Shown here: piece after piece, positions 13,249 to 21,871 of the stretch
Layout of the letters: each line of letters opens with the position of its first letter
Numbering within the stretch: position 1 is the stretch's first letter
NCBI GenBank assembly: GCA_046541515.1
Contig: JBKHDD010000073.1
Coordinates: forward strand, 1 to 22,070
DNA: 22,070 bases
Reading direction: 5' to 3'
Source: CAYFVR01 sp046541515
GTDB taxonomy: Bacteria > Desulfobacterota > Desulfobacteria > Desulfobacterales > Desulfococcaceae
Notes under the pieces: model-generated
Seen by the model: the letters and a program-made list of their open reading frames with translations, nothing else
The model's database searches: none
What the model was told of the DNA's origin: nothing
Position numbers and translations under genes: made by a program

Positions 13249-14949
13249 TTGAAGACCATTTTGGTGGTAGATGACGAGAAAATGATCCTCCGGCTGGCCA
13301 CGGAGGCGCTGGAATCGCTGGGGGAAGATTTTTCCGTCGTAACGGCGCTGAACGGAAAGCAGGCGGTCCAGCGGCTCGGCGCCGAATCGGTCGATCTGGT
13401 GCTGACCGACCTGAAAATGCCGGTGATGGACGGCTACGAACTGCTGTCCTACATGAGCAAAAATTTCCGCGGCGTTCCCACCATCGTGATGACCGGTTTC
13501 GGTTCGCCGGAAATCGCCAAGCGGCTCAAGCAGAAGGGCGTGCTCCACTACATCGAAAAGCCCTTCGAGATGGACGAGTTGAAAGAGAAGGTCTCCGCGG
13601 TCCTCACCGACAAGTCCAAGGGCTACATCCACGGCTTCACCCTGGCCAATTTTCTCCAGGCCGTGGAGGTGGAACAGAAAACCACCACCCTGCGCATTCG
13701 CTCCCAGGGGCGGGTGGGGCACATGTACATCGACCGGGGCGAGCTGGTGGACGCCGAAAACGACGACGGTCTCAAGGGGGAGGAGGCCGCCATCGACATT
13801 CTCTGCTGGGACAACGCCGAGATCGAGTTGCGGGGGGCGCACAACCGGGCCCGCGCCATCGACAGCTCCCTCATGCACATCCTCCTGGAAGCTTCCAAAA
13901 TCAAGGATGAAAACCGGCGGGAGAAAGGGGCCGATCTCCTCAACGTGACCATCCGGCTGGCGGAAGGGCACCACTTCAAGGAGGCCATCGAGGGCATCGC
14001 GCGTTTTCTCAAGGAAAATCCCCGGGATTACCGGGGCTGGCTCTGGTATTCGCGGGTCACCATCAACGTCAAGGCCATCGAATCTTCCCTTCGCAACGCC
14101 GCCAAGCTGGCCCCCTCCGATCCGGAGGTTTTGGAAGAGGTCAAGCGGTTCAAGATGGCCCGGGAGCGGCTGGGGGACGAGCAGCAGGTGCGCCGCTGTC
14201 CCTTCTGCTGGTTTCCCATGGAGGTCAAGGCGGTCCAGTGCCCCCATTGCCGTTCCCATTTGTTCATCCATCCCAATTTTTTCGGTTCCCTGGGAGACGC
14301 CGACGCAAAGATCGTCGAGCGGGCCATCGAACGGTACATGCGGGTGATCAGCCGGGAAAAAAACATCAACGCCCACTATTTTCTCAGCATCGCCCACCTC
14401 AACCTGGAACACTGGGAAGAGGCCCTCAACCTTTTTCACAAGACGGTCAACCTCGCGCCGGACAAAAAGATTTTTTCGGAACAGCTTCGGGCCCTGGTCA
14501 ACCACATGGCCATGGACGCCACCACCGGCACCTTCGAGAAACAGCTTCCCGAAAAGCCGGCGGAATCCGATGAATCGGCCGCGCCCCGGGGCCGAAAGGT
14601 GCTGGTGGTGGAGGACAGCTCCACCACCCGCAAGGTCATCACCATCACCCTGAGCCAGAAGGGCTACGAGATCATCGAAGCCCGGGACGGGCTGGAGGCG
14701 CTGAGTCGGCTCAACGAGGAGAAGCCGGACCTGATTCTGTTGGACATCATTCTGCCCAAAATGGACGGCTACAAGATTCTCTCCATCATCAAAAGCAACG
14801 CGGTGTTCAAGGACATCCCGGTGATCATGCTGACCAGCCGGGACGGCTTCATGCACAAGATGAAAGGGAAGCTGGCCGGCTCCCAGGCCTACCTGACCAA
14901 GCCCTTCGACCCCAAGGTCCTGGTGGAAACCATTGAGCGATACCTCTGA
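13249..14949 (+). CDS. Dual-receiver response regulator: REC-DUF4388-TPR/zinc ribbon-REC
   Basis: A 566-residue multi-domain regulator, first gene of the operon. Receiver 1 (about 2-120) has acidic pair D8-D9, phospho-acceptor D54 and K104. A DUF4388 (PatA-type N-terminal) domain follows (about 125-195: FTLANFLQAVEVEQKTTTLRI, GHMYIDRGELVDA). Then come TPR-like helices (about 235-300), a zinc ribbon with CPFC (317-320) and CPHC (331-334), and another TPR-like pair (about 355-410). Receiver 2 (about 448-566) has D499 and K551. There is no DNA-binding or enzymatic output domain, so it probably works by protein contact, as PilG/PatA-type regulators do in pilus motility. The start is TTG 13249 because ILVVDDE must follow at once; AGGTGA lies 4 bases upstream. 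The next gene overlaps its end by 17 bases. Confidence 0.88.
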   Translation: MKTILVVDDEKMILRLATEALESLGEDFSVVTALNGKQAVQRLGAESVDLVLTDLKMPVMDGYELLSYMSKNFRGVPTIVMTGFGSPEIAKRLKQKGVLHYIEKPFEMDELKEKVSAVLTDKSKGYIHGFTLANFLQAVEVEQKTTTLRIRSQGRVGHMYIDRGELVDAENDDGLKGEEAAIDILCWDNAEIELRGAHNRARAIDSSLMHILLEASKIKDENRREKGADLLNVTIRLAEGHHFKEAIEGIARFLKENPRDYRGWLWYSRVTINVKAIESSLRNAAKLAPSDPEVLEEVKRFKMARERLGDEQQVRRCPFCWFPMEVKAVQCPHCRSHLFIHPNFFGSLGDADAKIVERAIERYMRVISREKNINAHYFLSIAHLNLEHWEEALNLFHKTVNLAPDKKIFSEQLRALVNHMAMDATTGTFEKQLPEKPAESDESAAPRGRKVLVVEDSSTTRKVITITLSQKGYEIIEARDGLEALSRLNEEKPDLILLDIILPKMDGYKILSIIKSNAVFKDIPVIMLTSRDGFMHKMKGKLAGSQAYLTKPFDPKVLVETIERYL

Positions 14950-15520
14950 AGATTCTCCGGCCCCGGCTTCGGAAATCTCTCTGGCCGAAGCGCTGGCGGA
15001 GGCGGAACGGGAGGCGGCCGAACCCGCGCCCCGCTTCACCGCCGGCTCCGAATCGGCGCCTTCCTCGGACGGCGCCTACGGCGGCGAATCGGTCATTCAG
15101 TTCACCCTGGGGGAGATTCGGGCGGCCGTCCCCTTGGTTCGCGCGGCGGAAATCGGTCGCCATCCCCGGATCACCCCCCTGCCCAACCTGCCCGGATGGC
15201 TCCTGGGCGTCGGCAACGTGAGGGGAGACATCGTCTCCATGGTCGATCTGGCCGCCTTTCTGGGCATGGATCGCCCCCGCTCCGGCCGAAGGCGTCGCTT
15301 CATCGTGGTGCGGGATCGGGACATGCGGGTCGGCCTCGTGGTGGATCGGATTTTGGGCATCCGGACCCTGGAGGCCCTTGGGAATTCCGGCGATTCTCGG
15401 GAGGAAACCTGGCACCGGTTCGTCGCCGAGGAACGGGTGCTGCCCGACGGCGTGCTGCATCTGATCGATTTGAATTCCCTGCTTTCCGACCCGGAAATGA
15501 CCGCCTTTCGCCCCGAATAG
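14933..15520 (+). CDS. cheW: CheW-type adaptor protein (PilI-like)
   Basis: A 195-residue adaptor that should couple the receptor to the kinase. Residues 1-50 are a low-complexity Ala/Glu/Ser tail, and the CheW domain covers about 52-190. Markers are VIQFTLGEIRAAVPL, the PLPNLPGWLLGVGNVRGDIVSMVDL core (ends 20-residue-plus stretch at about residue 105), the second half GLVVDRILGI and LLHLIDLNSLL-like VLHLIDLNSLL near the C-terminus. The start is TTG 14933, inside the end of the preceding gene, with GGTGG upstream; this 17-base overlap suggests coupled translation. The CheA gene starts 51 bases after its stop. Confidence 0.88.
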   Translation: MSDTSEDSPAPASEISLAEALAEAEREAAEPAPRFTAGSESAPSSDGAYGGESVIQFTLGEIRAAVPLVRAAEIGRHPRITPLPNLPGWLLGVGNVRGDIVSMVDLAAFLGMDRPRSGRRRRFIVVRDRDMRVGLVVDRILGIRTLEALGNSGDSREETWHRFVAEERVLPDGVLHLIDLNSLLSDPEMTAFRPE

Positions 15521-15571
15521 TCCGTCGGGCCGATTGCCGGCCCGTTTTCCCGGACCAAAGGACCGCCTTCC

Positions 15572-18487
15572 ATGACCGCTTCCCCCGCAAACGAGATCGT
15601 CGTCGGTTACATGGAGGAGGTGCGGACCTACCTGCCGACCCTCGCGGACGGTCTTGCCCGTCTCGTTCCCGGCGAAGCGCCCGATCCCAACGTTTTGGAG
15701 GAGCTGCATCGGCTGGTTCACACCATCGGCGGCGCGTCCCACATGGTCGGCATTTTGGGTCTCAGCCGCATCGCCGGGCAAATGGAAAGCGCCCTCGCCG
15801 AAATCCAGTCGGGCGGTCCGACCCCCGGCCCGGAACTGATCGCCGCCATGGCGGACACCGTGGAACGATTCGGGGCCTACTGCGCTGGGCTGATGGGCGA
15901 AGGGCTTTCTCCCCGGGAGATGCTGAAACAAACCGTTCTGGATTTCCGGCGGGCCCGCGCCCTTCCCGAAGCCGAGGACGAATCGGTTCTCGCCCCGCTG
16001 TTGGAGGGCATTCCCGCCTTCGAGGCGGGCGCCGGCCTGGACCCGGACGCCCCGCTGGAACCGGAATTTTCCGAAGCGCCCGAAGCGATCGAACCGATCG
16101 AACGGGCCGCCGCTCCCCGTCCCGCCCCGGCGCCGACGCCCATGGAGATGCCCGACCTGCCGGCCGAGGTCGTCGAAGGATTCTACGAAGAGGCCCGGGA
16201 GCATCTGGACGATCTGGACGGGGCCCTCAACCGGCTGGAAGCCCAGGTCGCCCAACTGGCGCCCATCACCCGGGATCAGCGGGAAATCGTCCGCCAGATC
16301 CGCCGGTCCATCCACACCCTCAAGGGTTCCGCCGCCGTGATCGGCCTCGCCCCCGTCGCCGCCTGGGGCCACGCCGCGGAGGATTTTCTGGACTGGCTCT
16401 ACGAGGACGCCCGGGAGATCAGCCCGGAGATCGTGGGACTGCTTCAGGATTCCGCCGACCTCATGGCCCGGCTGGTGGCCCATCCCCACGACGCCATGAC
16501 CGATCGGGCCGAGGGGATTCGGGTCCGGTACGAACGGTTCATGGGCGCGGCCGCTCCGGAGAAAACCGCTTCCGACGAACCCGGAGCCGCCGCCGCCATC
16601 GTTCGGGAACCGGGGCCCAATTCCGGCGAGGAAGGCGCCGAGGACTGGACGCCCGCCGAGCGTCCGGGCCGGCGCCAGACCCTGCGGGTGGGGACGGACC
16701 GGATCGATTCCCTGGTCAATCTGGCCGGCGAGCTGATGATCGCCACCGGGGCCTTCGAAGGACGGATGAAGGAGCTGGAATCCGCCTTCCAGGAGCTGGA
16801 CCTGGCCCGAAACCGGCTGCGGGAGATCGCCCGGGACATGGAAATGGGCTTCGAGGTGAAGGCCCTGGGACGACTCCAAAGCGGCGTCGGCGGCTTTGCC
16901 GATTTCGATGCCCTGGAGCTGGACCGCTACTCCGGGCTGAACCTGATCATCCGCACCCTGACCGAGACCGCCATCGACGTGGGGGCCATCCAGGCCCGGC
17001 TAAGCCATCTCCACGGCGAGTTCGACACCCATCTCAACCGGCAGCAGGTGGTGCTTCGGGAAATTCAGGACCAGATGATGCAGGTGCGGATGCTGCCCAT
17101 GTCCACCCTCGGCAACCGGTTGCGGCGCACGGTGCGGGAGGTGGCCAAACGGCTGGACAAACGGGTGCGGCTGGTCATGGAGGGCGAAGAGATCGAGCTG
17201 GACCGGCTGGTATGGGACCGCATCACCGATCCGCTGATGCATCTGTTGCGCAACGCGGTGGACCACGGCATCGAAATGCCCGAGGCCCGAAAGGCGGCGG
17301 GAAAACCGCCCGTGGCCCTTCTCAAGCTTTCGGCCCGTCGGAAGGGCAACCGGGTGGTGATTCAGATTTCCGACGACGGGGCCGGGCTGGATTACCGGGC
17401 GATTCGCCGAAAAGCGATCCAGGGCGGGTTCATCCGAGCGGACGAGGAGCCGGGAGAGGAAACCCTGGCCGGGCTGATCTTCCGGGCCGGATTCAGCACC
17501 CGGGACACCATCAGCGAGGTTTCCGGCCGGGGCGTGGGAATGGACGTGGTGCGGGAGAACATCCAGGAGCTCAAGGGTTCCATCCGGGTGGCCTCCTGGC
17601 CGGGCCGGGGCACCCGCTTCACCGTTCGAATTCCCCTGACGCTGGCGGCGGTGCGGGCCCTGCTGTTTTCCCTGGGGGAGCAAACCTACGCGCTGCCCCT
17701 CAACGAGGTGCGGGAAATTCTTCGGGCGGAACCGGATCAGATCATTTCCGCGCCCCGTCGCGCCATTCGCGTGGGCGAACGGTTGCTGCCGCTGCACCGC
17801 CTGCGGGACCTGCTGCCGGCCGGCCCGCCATCCCGGAACCGACCCGAGGGCGGCGGGGAGGAATCGCCGCTGGTCCTGCTGCTTTCCCTGGGCGACCGCC
17901 GCCACGGGGTGGAGATCGACGGGCTGCTGGGGCAGCGGGAGATCGTCATCAAAAGCACCGGTTCCCACCTTCGCCACGTCCGGGGAATCTCCGGCGTGAC
18001 CATCATTGGCGACGGCAGCGTGGTTCCGATCCTCAATTTGCCCGAACTGCTGGGAGAGAGCGGGGTGGCCGGTCCCGCCCGGGCGGAAACCCCCGCCGAA
18101 GATGCCCATCCGCCCGGGGAGCGGCCGCTCTCCATCCTGGTGGTGGACGATTCGGTCAGCATCCGTCAGGTGGTCTCCCGGCTCATGGAAAACCAGGGTT
18201 GGCGGGTCCGGACCGCCCGGGACGGTCTCGACGCCCTGGAGGTGGTTCGCGCGGAGCGGCCCGACCTGATCGTTCTGGACATCGAAATGCCCCGGATGAA
18301 CGGCTACGAGTTCCTTTCGGCCATGGGCGGCGATCCGACCATCCGGGACATTCCCGTGGTCATGCTCACCTCCCGCGCCACCGCCAAACATCAGGACCGG
18401 GCCGTCTCTCTGGGGGCCAGCGGCTTCGTCGTCAAGCCTTACAACGACAACGAATTCGTCGACCTGGTTCTCAAACTGGCCGGGTGA
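15572..18487 (+). CDS. cheA: Hybrid CheA histidine kinase with two Hpt domains and a receiver (ChpA/PilL-like)
   Basis: A 971-residue cytoplasmic kinase. Hpt 1: H50 in VHTIGGASHMVG. Hpt 2: H248 in IHTLKGSAAVIG. After a linker come the dimerisation helices (about 370-510), including the FDALELDRYSGL segment typical of ChpA/PilL kinases. The ATPase has N-box N561 in LLRNAVDHG, G1 DDGAGL (601-606) and G2 GRGVGMD (652-658). A CheW-like regulatory domain covers about 690-830, and a C-terminal receiver has D859-D860, phospho-acceptor D903, T933 and K955. All catalytic residues are visible. The family phosphorylates response regulators in type IV pilus taxis or cAMP control; the output here is unknown. 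AAAGGA stands about 10 bases before ATG 15572. The second CheW-like gene follows after 19 bases. Confidence 0.93.
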   Translation: MTASPANEIVVGYMEEVRTYLPTLADGLARLVPGEAPDPNVLEELHRLVHTIGGASHMVGILGLSRIAGQMESALAEIQSGGPTPGPELIAAMADTVERFGAYCAGLMGEGLSPREMLKQTVLDFRRARALPEAEDESVLAPLLEGIPAFEAGAGLDPDAPLEPEFSEAPEAIEPIERAAAPRPAPAPTPMEMPDLPAEVVEGFYEEAREHLDDLDGALNRLEAQVAQLAPITRDQREIVRQIRRSIHTLKGSAAVIGLAPVAAWGHAAEDFLDWLYEDAREISPEIVGLLQDSADLMARLVAHPHDAMTDRAEGIRVRYERFMGAAAPEKTASDEPGAAAAIVREPGPNSGEEGAEDWTPAERPGRRQTLRVGTDRIDSLVNLAGELMIATGAFEGRMKELESAFQELDLARNRLREIARDMEMGFEVKALGRLQSGVGGFADFDALELDRYSGLNLIIRTLTETAIDVGAIQARLSHLHGEFDTHLNRQQVVLREIQDQMMQVRMLPMSTLGNRLRRTVREVAKRLDKRVRLVMEGEEIELDRLVWDRITDPLMHLLRNAVDHGIEMPEARKAAGKPPVALLKLSARRKGNRVVIQISDDGAGLDYRAIRRKAIQGGFIRADEEPGEETLAGLIFRAGFSTRDTISEVSGRGVGMDVVRENIQELKGSIRVASWPGRGTRFTVRIPLTLAAVRALLFSLGEQTYALPLNEVREILRAEPDQIISAPRRAIRVGERLLPLHRLRDLLPAGPPSRNRPEGGGEESPLVLLLSLGDRRHGVEIDGLLGQREIVIKSTGSHLRHVRGISGVTIIGDGSVVPILNLPELLGESGVAGPARAETPAEDAHPPGERPLSILVVDDSVSIRQVVSRLMENQGWRVRTARDGLDALEVVRAERPDLIVLDIEMPRMNGYEFLSAMGGDPTIRDIPVVMLTSRATAKHQDRAVSLGASGFVVKPYNDNEFVDLVLKLAG

Positions 18488-18506
18488 CGGAGGCGTCCGC
18501 GGGGCC

Positions 18507-19088
18507 ATGCGCGAACTGATGCTGTTTCAGGCGGGGGGATACCGGCTGGCCCTGGAGCTGGGGGCCGTGCGGGGCATTCATCCGTTGGGAGACCTCCAGC
18601 CCGCCGGCCCCGGGCGCTGTCGCCTGGAGGGGCGGGAGATGGCCCTGCACGATCTTGCGATCCGGTTCGGGACCCCGCGCGCCGACGCCGCCCACCCGCG
18701 CGTGATCCGAATGGAGGTGGCGGGGGAGCCCCACGCCCTTCGGGTGGACGCCGTGGATCGGGTGGCGCGGGTGGCCGAAGATCGAATCGAGGATTTGCCG
18801 CCGGCCTTTTCGGGGCGCCCGGCCCATTGGTTTCCCGCCGTGGCCCGAATGGGAGATTCCCTTGCGCTGGTGCTGAGTCCCGAAGGCATGCTGGGCATTC
18901 GACCCGCCCCCGCCGGACCGGTTTTGGCCGCCCCGGAGGCCGCGGCCGCGGCGGCGGTGGCGGAACTGGTTTCGGCGACCCGGCTGACCGAGATCGTTGC
19001 GGGCGCGGTGGAGCGACATTTGGTCGCCGGTCTGCGCGCGCGACTTCGGGCCCTGCCCGGCCGGCTGTTTCGGACGGGCGTTCGATGA
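18507..19088 (+). CDS. Divergent CheW-like adaptor
   Basis: A 193-residue protein starting ELMLFQAGGYRLALELGAVRGI, which matches the first strand pair of CheW domains. The domain is recognisable to about residue 130 (VIRMEVAGEPHALRVDAVDRV, LALVLSPEGML) but much diverged from the first CheW. The C-terminal 55 residues are Ala-rich helical with a basic tail (HLVAGLRARLRALPGRLF). It might be an adaptor for a second receptor or array position. ATG 18507 is preceded by GGAGG at an over-long distance. Its stop overlaps the next start (ATGA, 19085-19088), so the two are probably coupled. Family call rests on few residues and on operon position. Confidence 0.7.
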   Translation: MRELMLFQAGGYRLALELGAVRGIHPLGDLQPAGPGRCRLEGREMALHDLAIRFGTPRADAAHPRVIRMEVAGEPHALRVDAVDRVARVAEDRIEDLPPAFSGRPAHWFPAVARMGDSLALVLSPEGMLGIRPAPAGPVLAAPEAAAAAAVAELVSATRLTEIVAGAVERHLVAGLRARLRALPGRLFRTGVR

Positions 19089-19969
19089 GCCTCGTTGCCG
19101 AAACCCTCGACCGACGGATTCTGCTGGCCCCGGCTTCCGGCGCCCTGGAGGGGGAGGTGGTTTTTTTCCTTTTTCCCCTTAAAGAGGTGGAGGAGGTGCT
19201 GTCCGACGCGGCCGTGCTGCCGGTGCCCTTCGCTCCGCCCGCGCTTCCCGGAGTGGCCGTCTGGCGGGATCGGGCGATCCCGGTCATCGATCTGGAGGCG
19301 GCCTTTGGGCTGGGGGGCGGATGGCGGCCGGGAAGGTGCCGTTATTTGGCGGTGCGAAGCCGGGGGCGTTCGGGTCTGATTCGCACCTCCACGGGGCTCC
19401 GCATCCTGCGGACCCCCGAGGGGCGGCCCCGGGCGGCGCCGTTGGACTTTCCGTCGGAACTGGCCCGGGGCGTGTTCGAAGGGGCGGAAGGATTGCTGGT
19501 GGCGCCCCGGGTGGGCGCGCTCCTGTCCGGGGCCGTTCCGGCCGTTTTGGACATTGAACCCGAAGGGAAAGAAGGAGGCACCCGAATGACCGACCGGGTT
19601 ATCCTGGTGGTGGAAGACAGCCCGACCAACCTGCGACTGATCACCGACGCCCTGCGGGGAGACGGCTACGACATCCGCACCGCCATGGACGGGGAAGAGG
19701 CCATTGAAAAGGCGCTTTCGGGAACGCCCGACCTGATGGTGCTGGACGTGATTCTGCCCAAGAAAAACGGATTTCAGGTCTGCCGGCATCTCCGGAACCA
19801 GGCCGCGACCCGGGATCTGAAAATCCTGATGCTGACCAGCAAGAACCAGGAAAGCGACCGGTTCTGGGGTTTGCGGCAGGGGGCCGACGAATACATGACC
19901 AAGCCGTACGAAATGGACGACCTGCGAACCGCCGTCCGGCGGCTGATCGAACCGGAAACCGGGTCCTGA
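19085..19969 (+). CDS. CheW-receiver fusion protein (CheV-like), with an internal start
   Basis: A single open frame of 294 residues joins a CheW-like domain (about 8-160: VVFFLFPLKEVEEVL, GVAVWRDRAIPVIDLEAAFGL) to a receiver (about 170-290). The receiver has VVEDS, phospho-acceptor D221 (VLDVILPKKNGF) and K273 (MTKPYE). This is the layout of CheV, an adaptor whose coupling is tuned by phosphorylation. A perfect Shine-Dalgarno, GAAGGAGG (19571-19578), stands 7 bases before in-frame ATG 19586 at the domain junction, so a free 127-residue receiver could also be made, or the true genes could be two adjoining ones without a stop between them. The start ATG 19085 overlaps the previous stop. The downstream receptor gene begins after 25 bases. 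Confidence 0.78.
   Translation: MSLVAETLDRRILLAPASGALEGEVVFFLFPLKEVEEVLSDAAVLPVPFAPPALPGVAVWRDRAIPVIDLEAAFGLGGGWRPGRCRYLAVRSRGRSGLIRTSTGLRILRTPEGRPRAAPLDFPSELARGVFEGAEGLLVAPRVGALLSGAVPAVLDIEPEGKEGGTRMTDRVILVVEDSPTNLRLITDALRGDGYDIRTAMDGEEAIEKALSGTPDLMVLDVILPKKNGFQVCRHLRNQAATRDLKILMLTSKNQESDRFWGLRQGADEYMTKPYEMDDLRTAVRRLIEPETGS
19571..19578 (+). promoter_or_regulatory. Internal ribosome-binding site before the receiver part
   Basis: GAAGGAGG with a 7-base spacer to ATG 19586, in frame with the fusion protein. It is one of the best Shine-Dalgarno sites in the operon, although it lies inside a coding frame. Confidence 0.7.
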
Positions 19970-19994
19970 TCCGGGACCCAAGGGAGAAGCGGGT

Positions 19995-21839
19995 TTGGAA
20001 CGATTGAAGAGATGGTTTCTCGGTCTGAGCATCGGGGCCAGGTTGCAGCTCAGCATCGTGCTCACCGTGCTGCTGGCCATGGCCTTCGCCCTGTCCATCA
20101 TGATCACCTCCTATCGCGGCGCCATCGTGGCGAGCAACCAGGAGATTCTCCAGGCCCGGGCCGACGCGGTCAGCCAGTTCGTTGCCGCCAGCCGCCTGGA
20201 GGCCGACGCCTTGGCCTTTGGCGCGCCGGACGGGACGCTGGGGGAGCGACTGGGCCGGTTCAAGCCCTACGCCTCCACCCGCATTCTGGTTTTCGACGAA
20301 CGGAATCGGGTCTCCGCCGCCACGCCGGAGGCGGCCGATCTGGTGGGGAAAACCAATGCCGAACTGTCCGCGGGGACCGGCTACTTCAGTCGGGAGCTGA
20401 TCGGCGGCAACCAGCGGGCGGTGATCCGCGCCACCCGGCCCGACGACGGGCGATCGGTATTTTCGGCCTATTCGCCGGTTCCGGGAGGGGGCACGGTGTT
20501 GATGGACGTGGCCCGCCCGGAAATTCTCTCGCCGGTGAACACCTTTCTCTTCAAAATCGCGGGCATCACGGCGGTGGCCTTTCTCGCCGTAATTTTGGTG
20601 ATCTGGCTGGTGGCCGATCGGACGGTGGTCCGGCCCATTCTCCGGATCATGGGCACATTTGACGAAATCGGGAAGGGGAATTACGAGGCCCGGGCGCCGG
20701 TGCCCTCGGACCGGGAGGCGGACCTGGACGAACTGGGGAAGATGTGCCGAAGCCTCAACGAGATGCTGGACCGGCTGCTGAACCTGGTGCAAAGCAGCGC
20801 GGAGCGGGATTCCATCCAGAAATCGATCATGAGCCTGCTGGACGAAATCAGCGGGCTGGCCGAGGGCGATCTGACCGCCCGGGCCGAGGTGACCGAGGAC
20901 TTCACCGGCGCCATCGCCGATTCCTTCAACGAGATGGCCGAACAGTTGAGCGAGGTGGTCAAGAACGTGAAGGACGTGACCCTTCAGGTGATCTCCACCT
21001 CCCAGGACGTGAGCCGATCCACGGAAAACTTGGCGGAAACCAGCGAGATGCAGGCGGTGCAGGTGGGGGAGACCATCGAGGCGATCAACGAGATGTCCAA
21101 GTCGATCCAGCAGGTGGCGGAAAACGCGGGGCGGTCGGCGGGGGTGTCCGAGCAGTCCACCCTGCACGCCAAGGAGGGGGCCGAGGCGGTGCGGGCCACC
21201 AATCGGGCCATGGAGTCGATTCGGGAGCACGCCCAGGAGACGGCCCGGGCCATCAAGCGGCTGGGGGAAAGCTCCCAGGAGATCGGCAACATCGTCCAGC
21301 TCATCAACGACATCGCCGACCGGACCTCGATTCTGGCGCTCAACGCCTCCATCCAGGCGGCCATGGCGGGGGACGCGGGGCGCGGATTCGCGGTGGTGGC
21401 CGAAGAGGTGCAGCGGCTGGCCGAGCGCTCCACCAACGCCACCAAGCAGATCGACACGTTGATCAAGAACATTCAGGCGGAGATCAACGAGGCGGGCAGT
21501 TCCATGGAGGAGAGCATCCAGCGGGTGGTGGAAGGCTCCCGGCTGGCCGACGGCGCCCGGAACAAGCTCCAGGAGATCGAGACCGTTTCCACCCAGCTCG
21601 GGGAGCTGATTCAGTCGATCTCCATGGCCTCCAAACAGCAGGCCCAGGCCAGCGAGGAGATCGCCAAGACCATGGAGGAGGTGGGCGAGATCAGTTCCCA
21701 GACCTCCGCGGCCAGCCGTCAGACCGCCGTCTCCATGAAAAGCCTGGCCCAGATGTCGTCCCAGCTCAACGAATCGGTGTCGGTCTTTCGGCTCGCCGAG
21801 GACCAGCACCGCCAGCCCGACCTCGACGCGCTGGCGTGA
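19995..21839 (+). CDS. Methyl-accepting chemotaxis protein, PilJ-like
   Basis: A 614-residue inner-membrane receptor. TM1 is at about 16-38, followed by a periplasmic domain of about 145 residues (no named fold recognised; CACHE-like size). TM2 is at about 182-208, then a HAMP domain (about 205-260) and a second HAMP-like unit (about 275-330: ISGLAEGDLTARAEVTEDFTGAI). The coiled-coil signalling domain follows, with its tip at about 440-475 (IADRTSILALNASIQ, AGDAGRGFAVVAEEVQRLAERS). NASIQAAMAG and RSTNATKQI are closer to PilJ than to classical receptors, which read NAAIEAARAG. There is no C-terminal CheR-tethering pentapeptide. TTG 19995 was chosen, with GGGAGAAG upstream. It closes the operon and would feed the CheA through the three CheW domains. 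Confidence 0.93.
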   Translation: MERLKRWFLGLSIGARLQLSIVLTVLLAMAFALSIMITSYRGAIVASNQEILQARADAVSQFVAASRLEADALAFGAPDGTLGERLGRFKPYASTRILVFDERNRVSAATPEAADLVGKTNAELSAGTGYFSRELIGGNQRAVIRATRPDDGRSVFSAYSPVPGGGTVLMDVARPEILSPVNTFLFKIAGITAVAFLAVILVIWLVADRTVVRPILRIMGTFDEIGKGNYEARAPVPSDREADLDELGKMCRSLNEMLDRLLNLVQSSAERDSIQKSIMSLLDEISGLAEGDLTARAEVTEDFTGAIADSFNEMAEQLSEVVKNVKDVTLQVISTSQDVSRSTENLAETSEMQAVQVGETIEAINEMSKSIQQVAENAGRSAGVSEQSTLHAKEGAEAVRATNRAMESIREHAQETARAIKRLGESSQEIGNIVQLINDIADRTSILALNASIQAAMAGDAGRGFAVVAEEVQRLAERSTNATKQIDTLIKNIQAEINEAGSSMEESIQRVVEGSRLADGARNKLQEIETVSTQLGELIQSISMASKQQAQASEEIAKTMEEVGEISSQTSAASRQTAVSMKSLAQMSSQLNESVSVFRLAEDQHRQPDLDALA

Positions 21840-21871
21840 TGGGGACCGGCTTCCAATGGTTCCGTGAGATG

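Noticed and set aside
15196..18519. A 1107-codon open frame on the plus strand over the CheA gene
   Set aside because: It is the off-frame reading of the CheA gene; composition is Arg/Gly/Pro-rich with no domain, and the true frame has all kinase motifs. High GC removes stops in other frames.
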